A DNA stretch of 64,000 bases from Polyodon spathula (GCF_017654505.1 NC_054534.1:43833726-43897725), one strand, 5' to 3'. Positions 40,309-64,000 are shown, counted from the stretch's first letter. The notes: a model not told the origin generated them from the letters alone. Program-made: numbers and translations.

Positions 40309-41520
40309 CACTGAGTGTACAAAACATTAGGAACACCTGCTCTTTCCATGAAATAGACTGACGAGGTTAATCCAGGTGAAAGCTATAATCCCTTATCAGT
40401 GTAGATGAAGGGGAGACAGGTTAAAGAAGGATTTTTAAGCCTTGACACAATTGAGGCATGGATTGTGTATGTGTGCCATTCAGAGGGTAAATGGGCAAGA
40501 CAAAAGATTTAAGTGCCTTTGAATGGGGTATGGTAGTAGGTGCCAGGAGTGCTGGTTTGAATGTGTCAAGAACTGCAATGCTGCTGGTTTTTTCATGCTC
40601 AACAGTTTCCCGTGTGTATCAAGGATGGTCCACCACCCAAAGGACATCCAGCCAATGGCAGGCCGGTGGTCGAAAACGTCTCATTGATGAAAGAGGCCAA
40701 TGGAGAGCAACAGACGGGCTACAGTTAGTCAACTGACAGTCCAGTACAACATTGGTGACGAAAGACCAATACAAGAATGCACAACTCGACACAAATGGGC
40801 TATGGCAACCGACGACCTAGCAGAGTTCCACTTCTTTCAGCAAAACACAAGAAACTGTGGTTGCAGTGGGCTAAGGAACGAAAACATTGGACGCTGAAGG
40901 ATTGGAAAACCATTGCCTGGTCTGATGAATCCCGGGTCCTGCTGTTTCACGCTGATGGGAGGACTAGGGAATGGAGAAAACCACATGAGTACATGCATCC
41001 ATCATGCCGCGTGTCAACATTGCAGGCTGGTGGTGGTGGTGTGATGGTGTGGGGTGTTTTCATGGCACACATTGGGCCCCTTGATAAAAGTGGAGTAAGG
41101 TTTGAATGCCACAGGATAGCTGAACATCATTGCCAATCAGGTGAATCCCTTTATGGCAGCAGTGTATCCATCTGCTAATGGATTTTTTCAGCAGGATGAT
41201 GCCCCATGCCACAAGGTTAGGATTGTCCAGGAATGGTTCCACGAACATGACAGTGAATTCAGGCCTGCCCAGTCACCAGATCTCAATCCAATTGAGCAAC
41301 TGTGGGATGTGATGGAACGAGCTATTCGGAGTAGTGATCCACGACCAGCCAACCTGACACAACTGTGGGAAGCATTGAAGTCAACATAGGCCAGCATCCC
41401 TGTGGAATGCTTTCGACACCTTGTAGAGTCCATGCCCCGACGAATTGAGGCTGTTCTGAGGCCAAAAGGAGGTGCAACTCAATATTAGCAAGGTGTTCCT
41501 AATGTTTTATACATTCAGTG
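40309..41520 (+). mobile_element. Tc1-like transposon, full length with TIRs and TA duplication
   Basis: 1212 bp flanked by TA (40307-40308; 41521-41522). The 30-bp TIRs (CACTGAGTGTACAAAACATT / CACTGAATGTATAAAACATT at the outer ends) differ at two positions. The single transposase gene is broken by frameshifts near 40640, 40900 and 41130. It lies between TMC2 and TMC1. Confidence 0.93.
40491..41480 (+). pseudogene. Tc1 transposase, frameshifted
   Basis: Paired-like DNA-binding start (MGKTKDLSAFEWGMVVGARS, 40491). Catalytic first Asp in WSDESRVLLF (near 40920); second Asp in [11 protein letters not shown] (near 41190); Glu in [18 protein letters not shown] (near 41275). At least three frame changes and an in-frame stop after EALKST (41387) inactivate it. 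Confidence 0.88.
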
Positions 41521-42012
41521 TATAATGAAAACAGATACTTTGGAAAAATGCCCAATACTGGTAGTCTGTAAACTTTAGTATTTATTCAGTGAAAATAACC
41601 TCACATTTAAACAATAATAAAAATACATATAAAAATTCATATATAAGTTGCTTGCGCTTGCTATTTAAATACCATTAAAAATAGCAATTCGGTCTTCAAA
41701 ACAGACAGAAGACCTTCCAACACATCAAAGATACAAATGGTTCCTGATTAATTACATGGGACTCATATTACGGAAAATAAATACTTAATGTGTACCATAC
41801 ATAAATTTCACATAGCTCATTTACTATTAATTGAACCAGCAGTGCTCAACATCCTGCACTATATAAATCGAAATACTATACCTGACAAATTGTTTGTTGT
41901 TGGGAGTACAGTACAGACATGCCTAGATAGTACACAGCAGTCCAGCTACGGTGGGGGTTGCAATTTTAGATTTTTGAAGTATGACACAAAAGGGCCTTGG
42001 CATCTGAACAAC

Positions 42013-42600
42013 TTTTAAAGTGGGAGGGGGAGGAACAGAAAACAAACCAGAATACCGCAGTGAAAAGGCGCGCCGTTTATTAAACATAAAAATAAATAAA
42101 ATATTTGAACAAAAATAAACACTGCTCACAGAATAAAATTAAAGGTTTTAAATAAAACAAATCAATAACACAAAATAATAACTAAAACTAAGGTCAGGCT
42201 GGGCAACTGCCTTCACTGATCCTTATTATTATTTAAAATTACTCTCTCCTCTCTCGCTCTCGTTCCGCTTCTCAAACACCTACCCCGAGTTCAGAGAGCT
42301 GCAGGTTTTTATACAGGTGACCATCTCCAGATTAGCAATAAATTAAATCGCTTAATTAACTCAGAAGATGGCCACCTTCTGCACAAGTTTTTTAATTTTA
42401 ATTAATTATTCCTGGCAGAGGATGAGCTGGTACCTTGCCTCTGCTAGAACACGCTCAAACAAACAACAAAACACTGCGCTTCTCCGTCATAACAATAACA
42501 AATACAATAAATAAATCATAAAACAAATACAACACAACACAGGGACAGAGGGGGAGACCCTATTCTAAAAATAAACACTGTACAGGGCTGCTTGTCCTAT
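42013..42600 (-). mobile_element. LTR-like solo element
   Basis: On the minus strand: TATA at TATAAAAACC near 42310, a purine-rich leader (GAGAGCGAGAGAGGAGAG), AATAAA near 42080, and an end of CCTCCCCCTCCCAC. Architecture matches the other LTR-like blocks, but the sequence is a distinct family. Confidence 0.5.
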
Positions 42601-43320
42601 TACACCCCTATATGATGGAAGCCATGCAAAGCCAAGCACCCCTAGTTCCAGGGCCCTTGCCAAGCAGCATGAAAATTATCCATACCATATGAACAGTACA
42701 CTTGAATATCCATATCCATGAACAGTACACTTGAACTTTTCTAGTTTTAAATGTTGCATCATATCCCTGATCCAGTGAGCATGGCTGGGCGCGACAGATT
42801 GCTTCCAGTTCAAAAAAAACAAAATAAGTCACCTGGCTAACAGGGTGCTAAAAGCAAGGGTCTCAGATTGAAGTTTGGACACGGTCACATCTTGAGGTAA
42901 AATACCAAAGAGAGAGATCTCGGGAGAAGGTTTTAAGGTTTGTTGTAGGATATCAGTAAAGGTTTGAAAAATAGAACTCCAGAGAGCATGTAATCTTGTA
43001 CATGTCCAAAACAGAGCCTGGTGGCATCGATCACAAGCTGGATCTATCTTAGGGCAGATTTTAGCCAATTTGGTTTCAGACAATGACTTGCATGTTCATG
43101 TTGAAATCTGGTTGATATTTCTTATCGAAATGTCGACATTTCAGTCTTGATATCCTGGCAAAATGAGAATCGAAAGGCTGCCAGTTCTTCTCGCAGCATC
43201 TGTAGAGTGAGCAATGCGGTAATATCCAAGGCTGCAGGCTGATTGGCCCTCGCTGTAGTAAATACATCGTCTTCCAACTGTTGAGGCTTTTTCTTCTTAA
43301 GTTTAGACATTCTGACCCGT
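42601..43320 (-). mobile_element. L1-like LINE remnant
   Basis: The minus strand starts with an ORF1-like N-terminus (MSKLKKKKPQQLEDDVFTTA at 43310, then a coiled-coil heptad segment). It jumps near 43080 to the ORF2 C-terminus (CPKIDPACDRCHQALFWTC, LHALWSSIFQTFTDILQ). A deletion removed nearly all of ORF2. Confidence 0.75.
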
Positions 43321-43359
43321 GTCAGGTACGTTTTATAAACAAAATCTAAATGTGTAGCT

Positions 43360-43386
43360 AGTAAAAAAAAAAAAAAAAAAAAAAAA
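43360..43386. repeat. A27 homopolymer
   Basis: Long A run 40 bases beyond the 5' end of the L1 remnant. Confidence 0.85.
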
Positions 43387-43727
43387 TACTGGTTCTGCTG
43401 TAAAAAATAACTTCAAAGTGTGAGCTACTACACCACGCATCTAGCACATCCCTAATGGAACCGGAAGTCCTTCAACTGTGCGTCATTTAAAAAGTAATAA
43501 TTTCTCATACTTTTTAAACAATGAGTATATGTATTTATTGTTCTAATACAGCTAAATAAAATGTTATTGGGGATATATTGTTTAATGTGTGTGCATAAAC
43601 AAAATGTTCACATACTAGAACTAGTCCTTATATACCAATGTTATAGAAGGTAATGAATTTCTGTCAAATCAAAGACAAAATATCCTCCTTAATAAAGTGA
43701 CCACTCTTTTTTATGTATATATAAATC

Positions 43728-43733
43728 TTTATT
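43728..43733 (-). terminator. TMC1: candidate TMC1 poly(A) signal
   Basis: AATAAA on the minus strand, 760 bases after the TMC1 stop codon, with no earlier hexamer seen. It would give a 3' UTR of about 0.8 kb (43.7-44.49 kb), a stretch free of recognised repeats. Confidence 0.45.
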
Positions 43734-44492
43734 TATACAAGACATTGTACATTATCACTTTAACAGGTGCTACATATAAGAGATTTAAAATGCTATATTA
43801 CAAGTATATATTGTTGAAGATAAGGACCCCAATGTAACTAATGTATGACTGAAGTAATTAAAGGAATTAGAATGCAATTATCATTCTGGAACTTCACTGC
43901 ATTTGTTTTAGTCTTCATGGCACAGTATCCACAAAAATGATGATTGTCATGACTGCTTAGTACTGGATTGAATTACAAATAAACACTGGAGACAGTTTGC
44001 AGAGGAATAGTGGAAACTAGCTGAAAACAGTTTCAAATACTTTGGAATACTTTACATGCTCAGAAATGTATGTAATTCTTTACACTGTAGATAGGAACCC
44101 TACATATGCACATGGATGCATACAGATTTTGAATTGTAACACTGGCTGTTGAGATGTAACAAAGATTGATCCATTGTGCTTGTTTCCTAACAAAAACAAG
44201 AACAAATATTTAAAAAATGTGTTCAGTAAAAAGCAAACACTGACCCAATAAGAAAATCTATAGAAATAAGCAAAATTCAACTATCTAAAGATGCACTGTG
44301 AGGCTGGTGCTTCAAGGCAGATATACAGTACTGCACAATGTAATTTCCATCTGATGAATCAAGTACTGGAAATTACTTAATTTTCAGTAATTTCAATGAT
44401 TCCCTGAACTGTTCTGTGGTCATATCTCGACATTGTCCAATTTGTGAAATGCCACAACCTGGCTTCGTGTCCATACATACTTTACAGGTTGT

Positions 44493-55877
<11,385 letters not shown>

Positions 55878-55899
55878 CTAGGAAATATTAAATAGATGT

Positions 55900-57290
55900 A
55901 GTAGTTTTTATAAAATAAACACAATAGTTTATTGTAAGGATGGAGATACATGAGCAATTTTTTTTTCTTGACAACTCAAATTGACAATAACAATTGACCG
56001 TGTTTCACATTTTTGATTGGCAGTCGAGTTGTTAAATAGACCACTGCTCTTATTTTCAACAATTCAGTTGATCATTTTTCTACATGCCTGTGTGTGTTCA
56101 GCTAATTTTCTAATAACCTGATTTTACTCTCCATTTTGCTGAATAGGAAGCATTGCTACAGACAAGTGGACACATGAGGATACTTTGTAATTTACCAATT
56201 TTTTCTATGTTAGACTGCAATAAAAAAGAAGAGGAATAAAGAAGAGGCGCATGTGCACTTCTTGATCTTGGAGATCTGTGTTCCATGTGTTACTGATTAA
56301 ACGTTTTATTTTGTACGGTTCTCTTTGTCTTGGCTCACTTATTTCTGGACCCAAATACATAACATAAGGAAATAGCAAATCTTTTTGGGAAATCACCAGC
56401 AGAGTTAAAAGAACCTCCAAACTCAGTCTTTTGCCGGGAGAAGGAATATATCTGAAAAGAAATCGGGGAGCTCAACAGATGATTTTCCATTAGTGTTTTT
56501 TCAAAATGATTACAATTGCAGCTGCTGAAGCATGTTTACTGCAAACAGGTGCCATCTTAAATTGCTTTAAATAATTGTGAATTTCCCAGTGTGGCTCATT
56601 TAGCCACAGCAATTCAGTTGTCTTTTTTTTTTGTCAATAGCACTTTCAGGGTTGAAATTTGTGACAGGAAGACATTTTAAAAATACTTCTGGTTTTAGCC
56701 AGGTTGCATGCAGAATAATGAATAAGAATATGACATCCTCTAAAACAAATACAAACAGTGCTGCCAACTTTTTTCATTCCTGTCTTGTGGGAGAGAATGA
56801 TGCCAGGCGGGTTTTATCAAAACACTGCTGTTTTTTTAACATAAAGAAACAGTGGTTTGTCAAATAAGAGAGGACCAACTGACACACTAAAACATAAAAT
56901 CAGAATCAGAGTAAGACCACACAGAGATACAGCCCCGTCCCCCTGCCCTGTCAAGTAATGATGTGCATTTGAGGAGATTTTTGGAATTGGGTCCGAACCG
57001 GGTATCTGTCATTGGTACCATGTATTTTGAGTCTGATTCCGGTTCTCAAATTATTTAGAAAAACATGTTTGTATGTCAATATATATTTGGCATATATAAT
57101 TATTAGTCTGTACCTTTGTATTTATATGTGAAAAATAACGAATGCTTCGGTCCTGTAATCTAACTGTAATCTAAATGGAATTTCCAACAAACCCCTTTAA
57201 ATTCAGAAATTTGAGCATGAGCAGTATAGGCGATATCTACTTTTTTCACGTATAGTAATTTCCTGTGACACCGGTATATATGATGTTGAG
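55900..57290. other. TMC1 upstream intron, nothing recognised
   Basis: Searched by eye for the TM3 exon (G-G-S-G-Y-L-I motif) and earlier TMC1 exons on the minus strand. None found here or further to 64000. Confidence 0.4.
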
Positions 57291-57292
57291 CA

Positions 57293-57294
<2 letters not shown>

Positions 57295-57362
<68 letters not shown>
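57295..57362. repeat. (ATT)n microsatellite
   Basis: About 22 units. The sequence from 57535 to 58170 looks LTR-like (T-rich leader, GC-rich start) but has no clear ends. Confidence 0.9.
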
Positions 57363-57364
<2 letters not shown>

Positions 57365-58251
57365 GATTGCGTATTGTCATTTAATTACACGATTATTGAG
57401 TTTAATGTCTTTTTATATATGTATACGCTGTGTGTGGTTTCTTTGTGTAAAGTTATTTGATATTCGTTTAAATTTGCACCTGTTTGATACAATTGAATAA
57501 TTGGATGACCTGCCTCAGGTTAAAATCGCATTGTTATGTTTAATACGGGACTGACAAAAGCAGAGGCGGGGGGGAGAGAAAGGACAGGGAACTCAGGAAT
57601 TACATGAAATGAAATGAGATGTATTTATTTTTGTGACTTTGTAGATATCCAATACGCTGGGATGTGTGGTTGCTTGAGACTTTTCCAGGCAGAGTTTTTC
57701 TGGGTTCAAACTATAAAGACTGACCGAAGCAGAGACAAGCGGACAGCTAGATCCGTTGAGCAGCTTGATCAATGGGACCGCAGAGCGAGGCTGAGTGTGC
57801 TGGCTGCCAGGAGACTGAGTCACAGTTTTTGCTATGTAAGGGGGGAGAGGGATTCGTTTACTCCCCTCTTCAAAGTTAAGTGTTGCCTTTTTATTTTTTT
57901 AAGTTTGAATTTTGTTTTTTTCTTTAATAGTTTATATTTATTTCATCACTGAAAGTACACGTTGATTCTTCATTTTTTTTTTGTGTTGTGTTTTTTTTTT
58001 TTTTTTTTATTATTAGATCTCTTGCTTTCGCCCTGCCCCCTCCCCATTCTGAACATCTGTTGTAGTTGTTTCTCATATACTCCACTGAATTGGACTATTG
58101 AAAGGATCGACTTCATAGACTGTAGAACCCTGGAAAAAGGGACTCAATTCACTTATGATTATCAGCTTATATAAGTACACGTATTGTGTAATGAAATATT
58201 AAGTGTTTATAGACAAGCTTATACAGTTAAAAGCATAGATAATCATGAAAA

Positions 58252-58289
58252 ACCTGGTTTCAAGCAGGTGTACTCAAACTTTTGACTGG

Positions 58290-58361
<72 letters not shown>

Positions 58362-58765
58362 CCTTGTTAGCTGAGTTTGGCTGTTCCTCACCCAGTTTTA
58401 TTCCACCTACACAGCTGTTTCTGTTTCAGTTAATGATTGTGTTTCAACCTACATATTGAATTGATGATCATTAGCACCTGTTTGGTATAATTGTTTAATC
58501 ATACACCTGACTATATGCCTACAAAATCCCTGACTTTGTGCAAGTGTACCTAGAAGAATTGATGCTGTTTTGAAGGCAAAGGGTGGTCACACCAAATATG
58601 GATTTGATTTAGATTTTTCTTCTGTTCACTCACTTTGCATTTAGATAATTGATAAATATAATCTATTAACATTTATTAATTGATAGATATAATCTATTAA
58701 CATCTATTTTTGAAAGCATTCTTACTTTACAGCATTTCACACCTGCCTAAAACTTTTGCACAGCA

Positions 58766-58847
<82 letters not shown>

Positions 58848-58886
58848 GTACCAAAAGTTTTGAGTACACCTGCTTGAAACCAGGTA
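58252..58886. mobile_element. nested MITE: inverted outer arms enclosing a mariner-like fragment
   Basis: The outer arms 58252-58293 and 58847-58886 are inverted copies (first 27 nt exact: ACCTGGTTTCAAGCAGGTGT...). Between them are two (TG)n(TA)n tracts (58300-58357, 58769-58841) and a mariner/Tc1-type end (CACACCTGCCTAAAACTTTT, 58739-58758). No transposase. Confidence 0.6.
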
Positions 58887-59318
58887 TACTTTCAATATAC
58901 TCTCACCTCTTTTTTTTTTTTTATATTTTAACCAATTAATGTAGTATGAGATTGCTAATTGATTCATTTTAAAATTTGATTTGAACTGTTGGAATAATAA
59001 ATGTTTTATAATTGAAGGCAACTTGTGGACCTCCCTTTGTGTGGTAGTTCAATTATATTGCTGCTTCCCTGAAATAAAACAAACCTGTTCTTTATCTAGT
59101 TATAGCTATAAAACAAATCAAATAGTTATCTCTTCTCTAACTAAGAGGATGGCATAGTTTGGCTACTTAGTCACCGTTTGTATAGTGTCTGATACCACAG
59201 CTGACACGATTTTGGCGTACAGTCGGAAGGATTTTGGGTTCAGCAGCATTTTGAATAGCCATGCAAGGAGAGGCAGTTGGACAACCACAGAGGGCAAAGA
59301 TGATGATGCCATTTTTTT

Positions 59319-60275
59319 ATGGGGAGCCCTTGGGGTCCAAAATTTAAAGGTACAGGGTCTGATGTTAAACTTATAGAATGGAAGTCCCAGTTACAGGCAA
59401 TGTTTCGAATGCAAACTTTCTCTGATGAACAAAAAATGTATTTTGTCTTGGGTTCTTTGGAGGGAGATGATAAAAGAGAGATTTCAGTTTTGGCAGAACA
59501 CGAACGTTTGCATCTTAGATTGACTACTTAGATCAATTACATGGGGATCGAACCCCAGCCTTTGTCTTGCAACCTTTATTTTTTAACTGTAGACAAGATT
59601 TTAAAGAAAATGTCAAAACTTAGTCTACGCTGAGTGAACAATTTTGTACACTATAGCAGAGAGATCCATGGGGCCTGGACGATCAAGATGTCTTGCGGAG
59701 GGATCAGTCTGTCATGGGACTGAGGGATGAGACCTTTGAAGCGAGATTTGCGCACCTAGATTCAACACACTGAAGCAATGACTTTTGCAGACATTAGACA
59801 AGAGGCTCTGTTTTTTGAGGAAGGAAATCACCCTGAATTCTTCAGAGAACCCCGTGGTCATGTTATAGGTGAGCCTATTCATGTTTCTTCTATATTGCAG
59901 GAGTCCGCTGATTGGAAGCAAACCTTGAGGGAGGAGCTGACCCAGGAGATGAGGACACAGAAGGCAGTCTTGATTAGGGAGGAGTTGTTTGCCCAAGAAC
60001 AGATACCATATTGGGGCCATAGTTTGCAGCCAGCCATGTCTTATTCTAGGACTGTACCACCATACCTGTCCTCATCTTATTTTAGATCCGGGCCACTGCA
60101 ACAACCCCCACTGAAACCTGATGCAGGGAATCGATTGGTGCCCCCTAGAGGACAAGAGCCACATCAAGCTCTGAGGGGTCAATGGGACTTGCAAGGTAGG
60201 CCAATCTGTCGCCGTTGCCAAGAACCCGGACATAAGGAGTGCCGCTGTCCCCTGCAGGTCCATCAGGATTTAAAC
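59319..60275 (+). pseudogene. gypsy gag
   Basis: Capsid-like start (PKFKGTGSDVKLIEWKSQL, FVLGSLEGDDKREI), frame break near 59530, then 59778-60275 ending in a CCHC zinc knuckle (CRRCQEPGHKECRC). Confidence 0.8.
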
Positions 60276-60339
60276 TAGAAGAACTCATGGTTGATGGGCC
60301 AGCTACGGGTAAAGAAGGCGGCCCAAACCCTGATATGAT

Positions 60340-60696
60340 ATGATACCCTTAGTGGTAAATTACTGCCCTATAATTGAACTTTTAGTTAATGACATTAAAA
60401 TAACATTTTGTCTAGATACAGGCTCGCAGGTTTCTCTAATGACCGAAAGCCTTTATAAAAAGCATTTTCTGACCCCTGGGGGTGACATGGGACATGATAC
60501 TTCATGGCTTTCATTGAGGGCTGCAAATGGCCTGCAAATACCCTGTGTAGGATACACAAAGTTGGATTTCAAAGTGGGGGCTATGGAATTAAATAGGGGA
60601 GTTGTGATTGTTCGAGACCAATGTTTGGGATCAGGACAGGCAATTCTGGGAATGAATGTACTCTCCGCTTGCTGGGAAACTGTTTCATACAGATAA
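60340..60696 (+). pseudogene. gypsy aspartic protease
   Basis: Active-site FCLDTGSQVSLM near 60407, and the distal GQAILGMNVL of the retropepsin fold. Confidence 0.8.
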
Positions 60697-61349
60697 CAAT
60701 ATATTTGTTTCAGAAAAACTCAGTTTCGGAAAGTCTGGGCCCAGGCTTTTCATGTGTGCCAGAAAGCTGAACAGTTCCAAGTGAGAGATGGCCGCATAGG
60801 GGTGGTGCGCCCAGCCTATCGGGCCCCCATTAAGATTCCAGCCCATTGTGAGAAGATAATCTGGGGAAGAGTGCCTAATGGAGTAGAAGGGAAGCCTTAT
60901 TACTGTTTAGTTGAGCCAGCTCCAGGAGATGCCACCATAGAGGTCGCAAGGACCATTGCGGTGGCTCGCCATGGGAGAATACCAGTTAGAATGCGTAATC
61001 TGAGCACCTGGCCCCTCCTATTGCATCGATATCAAAAATTGGCTGAAGTTTATTTTGTTGGTGATGAGGATGGGGAAGGCCTACAATTGTTAGAGAAAGA
61101 ACCTGGTATAATTGAAGTGAATTTGTGTCAACAGAAGCCCATTCAAGGTTCAACCTCTCCGAACACTATTTAATGTGTCCAGAGCCGAGCTGCTCTTGCC
61201 GAGGACCAGCAACAGCAATTGGAAGTCCTTCTGTTAAAGTGAAGCCATGTCTTTGCCACCAGTGAGGAAGAGGTGGGTAGAACAGATATCATACAACACC
61301 AGATCCCTACTGGCGATGCAGCTCCAATTAGAGAAAGGTACTGCCCCCT

Positions 61350-61999
61350 ACCGCCTACTTTGTATCGAAGTTAAAGCCCTACTAAAGGGGATGCTAGACA
61401 CACAGGTTATTTGAGAAAGCAACAGTCTGTGGGCTGCCCCCATTGTATTAGTGAAGAAGACGGTAGCTGCCATTTTTGTGTTGACTACAGAAAACTAAAT
61501 GCTGACACATAAGGGTGCCTTTCCTCTGCCTCGGATTGAAGAGACCCTGACCAGTCTGAATAAAGCAGATTGGTTCTCCACTTTGGATTTAGCAAGTGGT
61601 TACTAGCAGGTGAGCATGGATCCAAAAGACTGGGAGAAGACAGCATTTACCACATCATTTGGTCTTTACGAATTCGAAAGGATGCCATTTGGATTGTGTA
61701 ATGCTCCGACCGCTTCCCAACGTTTGATGCAACGCTGTCTCGGAGGTCAAGTATCTGAAACTTTACTAATCTATTTAGATGATGTGATTGTCTATTCCCC
61801 TCACTTCTCATCTCCTTTGGAACATTTAGATTTTGTGTTTGAGAAATTGAGTCACTATGGATTAAAATTGCAGCCAGATAAATGCCACATCTTTAAACCT
61901 GAAGTATCTTACTTGGGCCATGTGGTTAACAAGGGTGGCGTGGCCCCCCAACCCAGAGAAGACTGTTGTTGTCAGACTGGCCCCGCCCACATACAGTGA
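61350..61999 (+). pseudogene. gypsy reverse transcriptase
   Basis: Frame 61610-61999 has FGLYEFERMPFGLCNAPT and the catalytic YLDDVIVYS, then the GLKLQPDKCHIF thumb start. Upstream fingers (61350-61600) are frameshifted. Confidence 0.88.
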
Positions 62000-62600
62000 C
62001 CCAGGTACGTTCTTTCTTTGGGTTTGTTGGGTACTATAGGTGGTTTGTCCCCAGATTTGCTGCATTAGCTGGACCCTTACATGTGCCGTTGGTGGGGAAG
62101 TCCCACTGGAAGAAGGGACAGAAGGAGGCTATTAGTTGGACAGAAGAGTGCAGTCAGGCATTTGAACAATTAAAGAGGTCTTTACTTGAAGCACCACTTC
62201 TTGCTTTTGCTGATTATACACTGCCATTTATTGTCTATACAGATGTCAGCAAGAAGGGATTGGGAGCTGTATTAGCCCAAAAACAGGGCGGTGTGGAGAA
62301 AGCGATCGCTTGTACTAGTAGGAGCTTGCACCCAACTGAGCAGAACGATGAGAATTAAGTTTAAATTGGAGCTGTTGGCATTAAAATGGGCAGTGGTAGA
62401 CAAATTAAAAGATTACTTGGAGTTAATTTTACTATTTTTACTGATAGCAACCCCCTTGCTCACCTACAGACTGCTACGCTTGAAGCTGTTGAACAACGCT
62501 GGGCAGCACAGTTGGCTAATTATCAGTTTACCATCCAGTATCGGCAAGGGTAAGGAATACACTAATGCTGATGTACTTTCTATCTGCTGGACACCCCCCC
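62000..62600 (+). pseudogene. gypsy RNase H
   Basis: VRSFFGFVGYYRWFVPRFA connection, then PFIVYTDVSKKGLGAVLAQK (first Asp) and a frame change near 62355. Confidence 0.85.
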
Positions 62601-62959
62601 GAGATGTTGGTATTGATGAAGGTTCCAGGGATGCAATAGAGGTACCCGGCTTTCAAACTGTGACTGCTAGCATTGTGCAAGCATGTTGTGGGGTAGCTAC
62701 AGAAGAACAGCAAGAGGAGCCTTCAATGTGGGGGTGGAACCCCATGTTTTGGAGAGACTTGCAAGAAAACAATGTTGTGGTATGTGCTCAAGTATTTTAT
62801 GACCCTAGGACATCTCTCTAAGGCTCAACGCTGTGAACTGGCTACTGATGCAAAACAAGCTTTCTGCCAGTGAGCCCGCTTAGAGTACCAGGAAGGAGTG
62901 TTGTGTCGCCAGATCTCTGACCCCACCACCAGTGAGGTACGCTTATAAGTTTTTGTTCC

Positions 62960-63850
62960 CTCTATAAAGTGAGAGTTCATTTGGAGAACTTGCCATGAAA
63001 AAACTGGACATTTGGGCCTAGAGAGAACTTTGTCTGTAGTTAGGAAGCGTTTTTACTGGCCAAACATGGAAAAGGATTTCAAAGGGTGGCACAAGAAATG
63101 TTCCCGCCGTGTACTGTACGAAACCAGATCCGAACCTAAGGCACCTGTTAATATTGGTGCAGGCACAAGCCCCTATGGAAAAAATCACCACAGATTTTTT
63201 GACGTTGGGAAGGCCAAATGACTTGTATCAAAATATTTTAGTGATGACTGATCTTTTTGTTTGGGCAGTACCGACACGGGACCAAACAGCAGCTACAACT
63301 GCCAGGGTATTGTGGCAGTATATAATCCAGCCTTTTGGGTGCCCGGAACAATTCCACTTGGATAAAGGCCCAAATTTTGAATCTCATCTTGTAGGGGAAT
63401 TCTGCCGATATTATAGGATTGAGAAGAGCAGGACCACACCTTATCATCCACTGGACAATAGAACCTGTGAGATTCAATCAGACTAAGTATGCTGGGTACC
63501 CTAGAGGAGGAGAAACAAGCTAGATGGCCAGACTATCTGCCTGAGATGTTGCATGCTTACAATAATTCTGTACACCATTTCACAGGATTTGCCCCTTTTT
63601 TCTTGATGTTTGGCAGGCAGGTTAGAATGCCTGCAGACATGGTGCTGGGAGCTATGAGACAAGAAGCAGAGTTCTGGAGTCCTAAAGAATGGGTGAGGCG
63701 ACATCATGAGAAGATGAGCTTTGCTTATGACAAAGCTAGGGAAAAGGCAAAGAAAACAGCTAGCCAGTACAAACAGAAGTTTGATAAACGTGCCAAAGAT
63801 GCCCCTTTGTTGGCCGGAGAGTGTGTACTGGTGAGAAGTAAGAGGTCGTG
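62960..63850 (+). pseudogene. gypsy integrase
   Basis: Zinc-binding end (RKRFYWPNMEKDFKGWHKKC; the second Cys is changed to Arg in CSRR). Catalytic core (TTDFLTLG, LDKGPNFES), and C-terminal AYNNSVHHFTGFAPFFLMFG. A stop at 63485 follows a damaged HPLDN. TGA near 63851. Confidence 0.85.
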
Positions 63851-64000
63851 AGGCAGAGGTAAGCTAGCTGATCGTTGGGAAAAGGATCCCTGGCTAGTAG
63901 TTTCCCAAGCAGAATCCACACTTCCAATATATTGTCTGTGTCCTGAGAGATGAGATGGCCCCATTCAAACCCTACATAGAAATATGTTGTGTCCCTGTTT

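Larger units (their letters stand above)
59170..64000 (+). mobile_element. Ty3/gypsy LTR retrotransposon, decayed, runs off window
   Basis: Order gag, protease, RT, RNase H, integrase, all plus strand, is the Ty3/gypsy order. Every domain is split by stops or frameshifts. No 5' LTR or primer-binding site was recognised before gag; the 3' LTR would lie beyond 64000. It is oriented against TMC1. Confidence 0.9.

Overview
This is vertebrate nuclear DNA, most likely from a non-teleost ray-finned fish (sturgeon, paddlefish, gar or bowfin grade). The exons have GT-AG introns, and about half the window is transposon sequence of fish type: several Tc1/mariner families, L2/CR1-like and Tx1/L1 LINEs, a tRNA-derived CORE-type SINE, DIRS, Ty3/gypsy and solo LTRs. 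The species call is an inference from the repeats and from a retained ALDH1A1-like gene, which teleosts are reported to have lost.

Three host genes are present. (1) The last two coding exons of an ALDH1A1-like retinaldehyde dehydrogenase lie on the + strand (5512-5990); the gene begins before the window. (2) A complete TMC2 (transmembrane channel-like 2) gene lies on the - strand, 38572 down to 10500. I assembled 20 coding exons with matching splice phases, giving 2796 nt and 931 residues, close to human TMC2 (906). (3) The 3' part of TMC1 lies on the - strand, 55877 down to 44493: nine coding exons, 435 residues, from TM4 to the stop. Its 5' exons are not seen and should lie beyond 64000. 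TMC1 and TMC2 are the alternative pore subunits of the hair-cell mechanotransduction channel. Here they sit head to tail, about 5.9 kb apart, and converge on ALDH1A1. In human, TMC1 and ALDH1A1 are convergent neighbours on 9q21, but TMC2 is on chromosome 20. The TMC2-TMC1 tandem at the TMC1-ALDH1A1 locus is the most notable feature of the window.

Layout: 1-5.5 kb, repeats in a presumed ALDH1A1 intron (LINE, two Tc1 remnants, a piggyBac-like MITE). 5.5-6.1 kb, ALDH1A1 3' end. 6.1-10.2 kb, intergenic DNA with a MITE and a CRE-centred palindrome. 10.2-38.6 kb, TMC2, whose introns carry L2, CR1-like, Tx1, SINE, Tc1 and LTR insertions and a striking 78-bp-arm hairpin at 37.6 kb. 38.6-44.5 kb, intergenic, with a SINE, a Tc1 element keeping both TIRs, a solo LTR and an L1 remnant. 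43.7-55.9 kb, TMC1 3' half, with a solo LTR and a decayed DIRS element in its introns. 55.9-64 kb, upstream TMC1 intron or flank, with a nested MITE and a decayed Ty3/gypsy element running off the window.

All transposon coding regions seen are broken by stops, frameshifts or deletions. Exon boundaries were read by eye from splice consensus, reading-frame phase and family similarity; untranslated exons and true transcript ends cannot be fixed from sequence alone.
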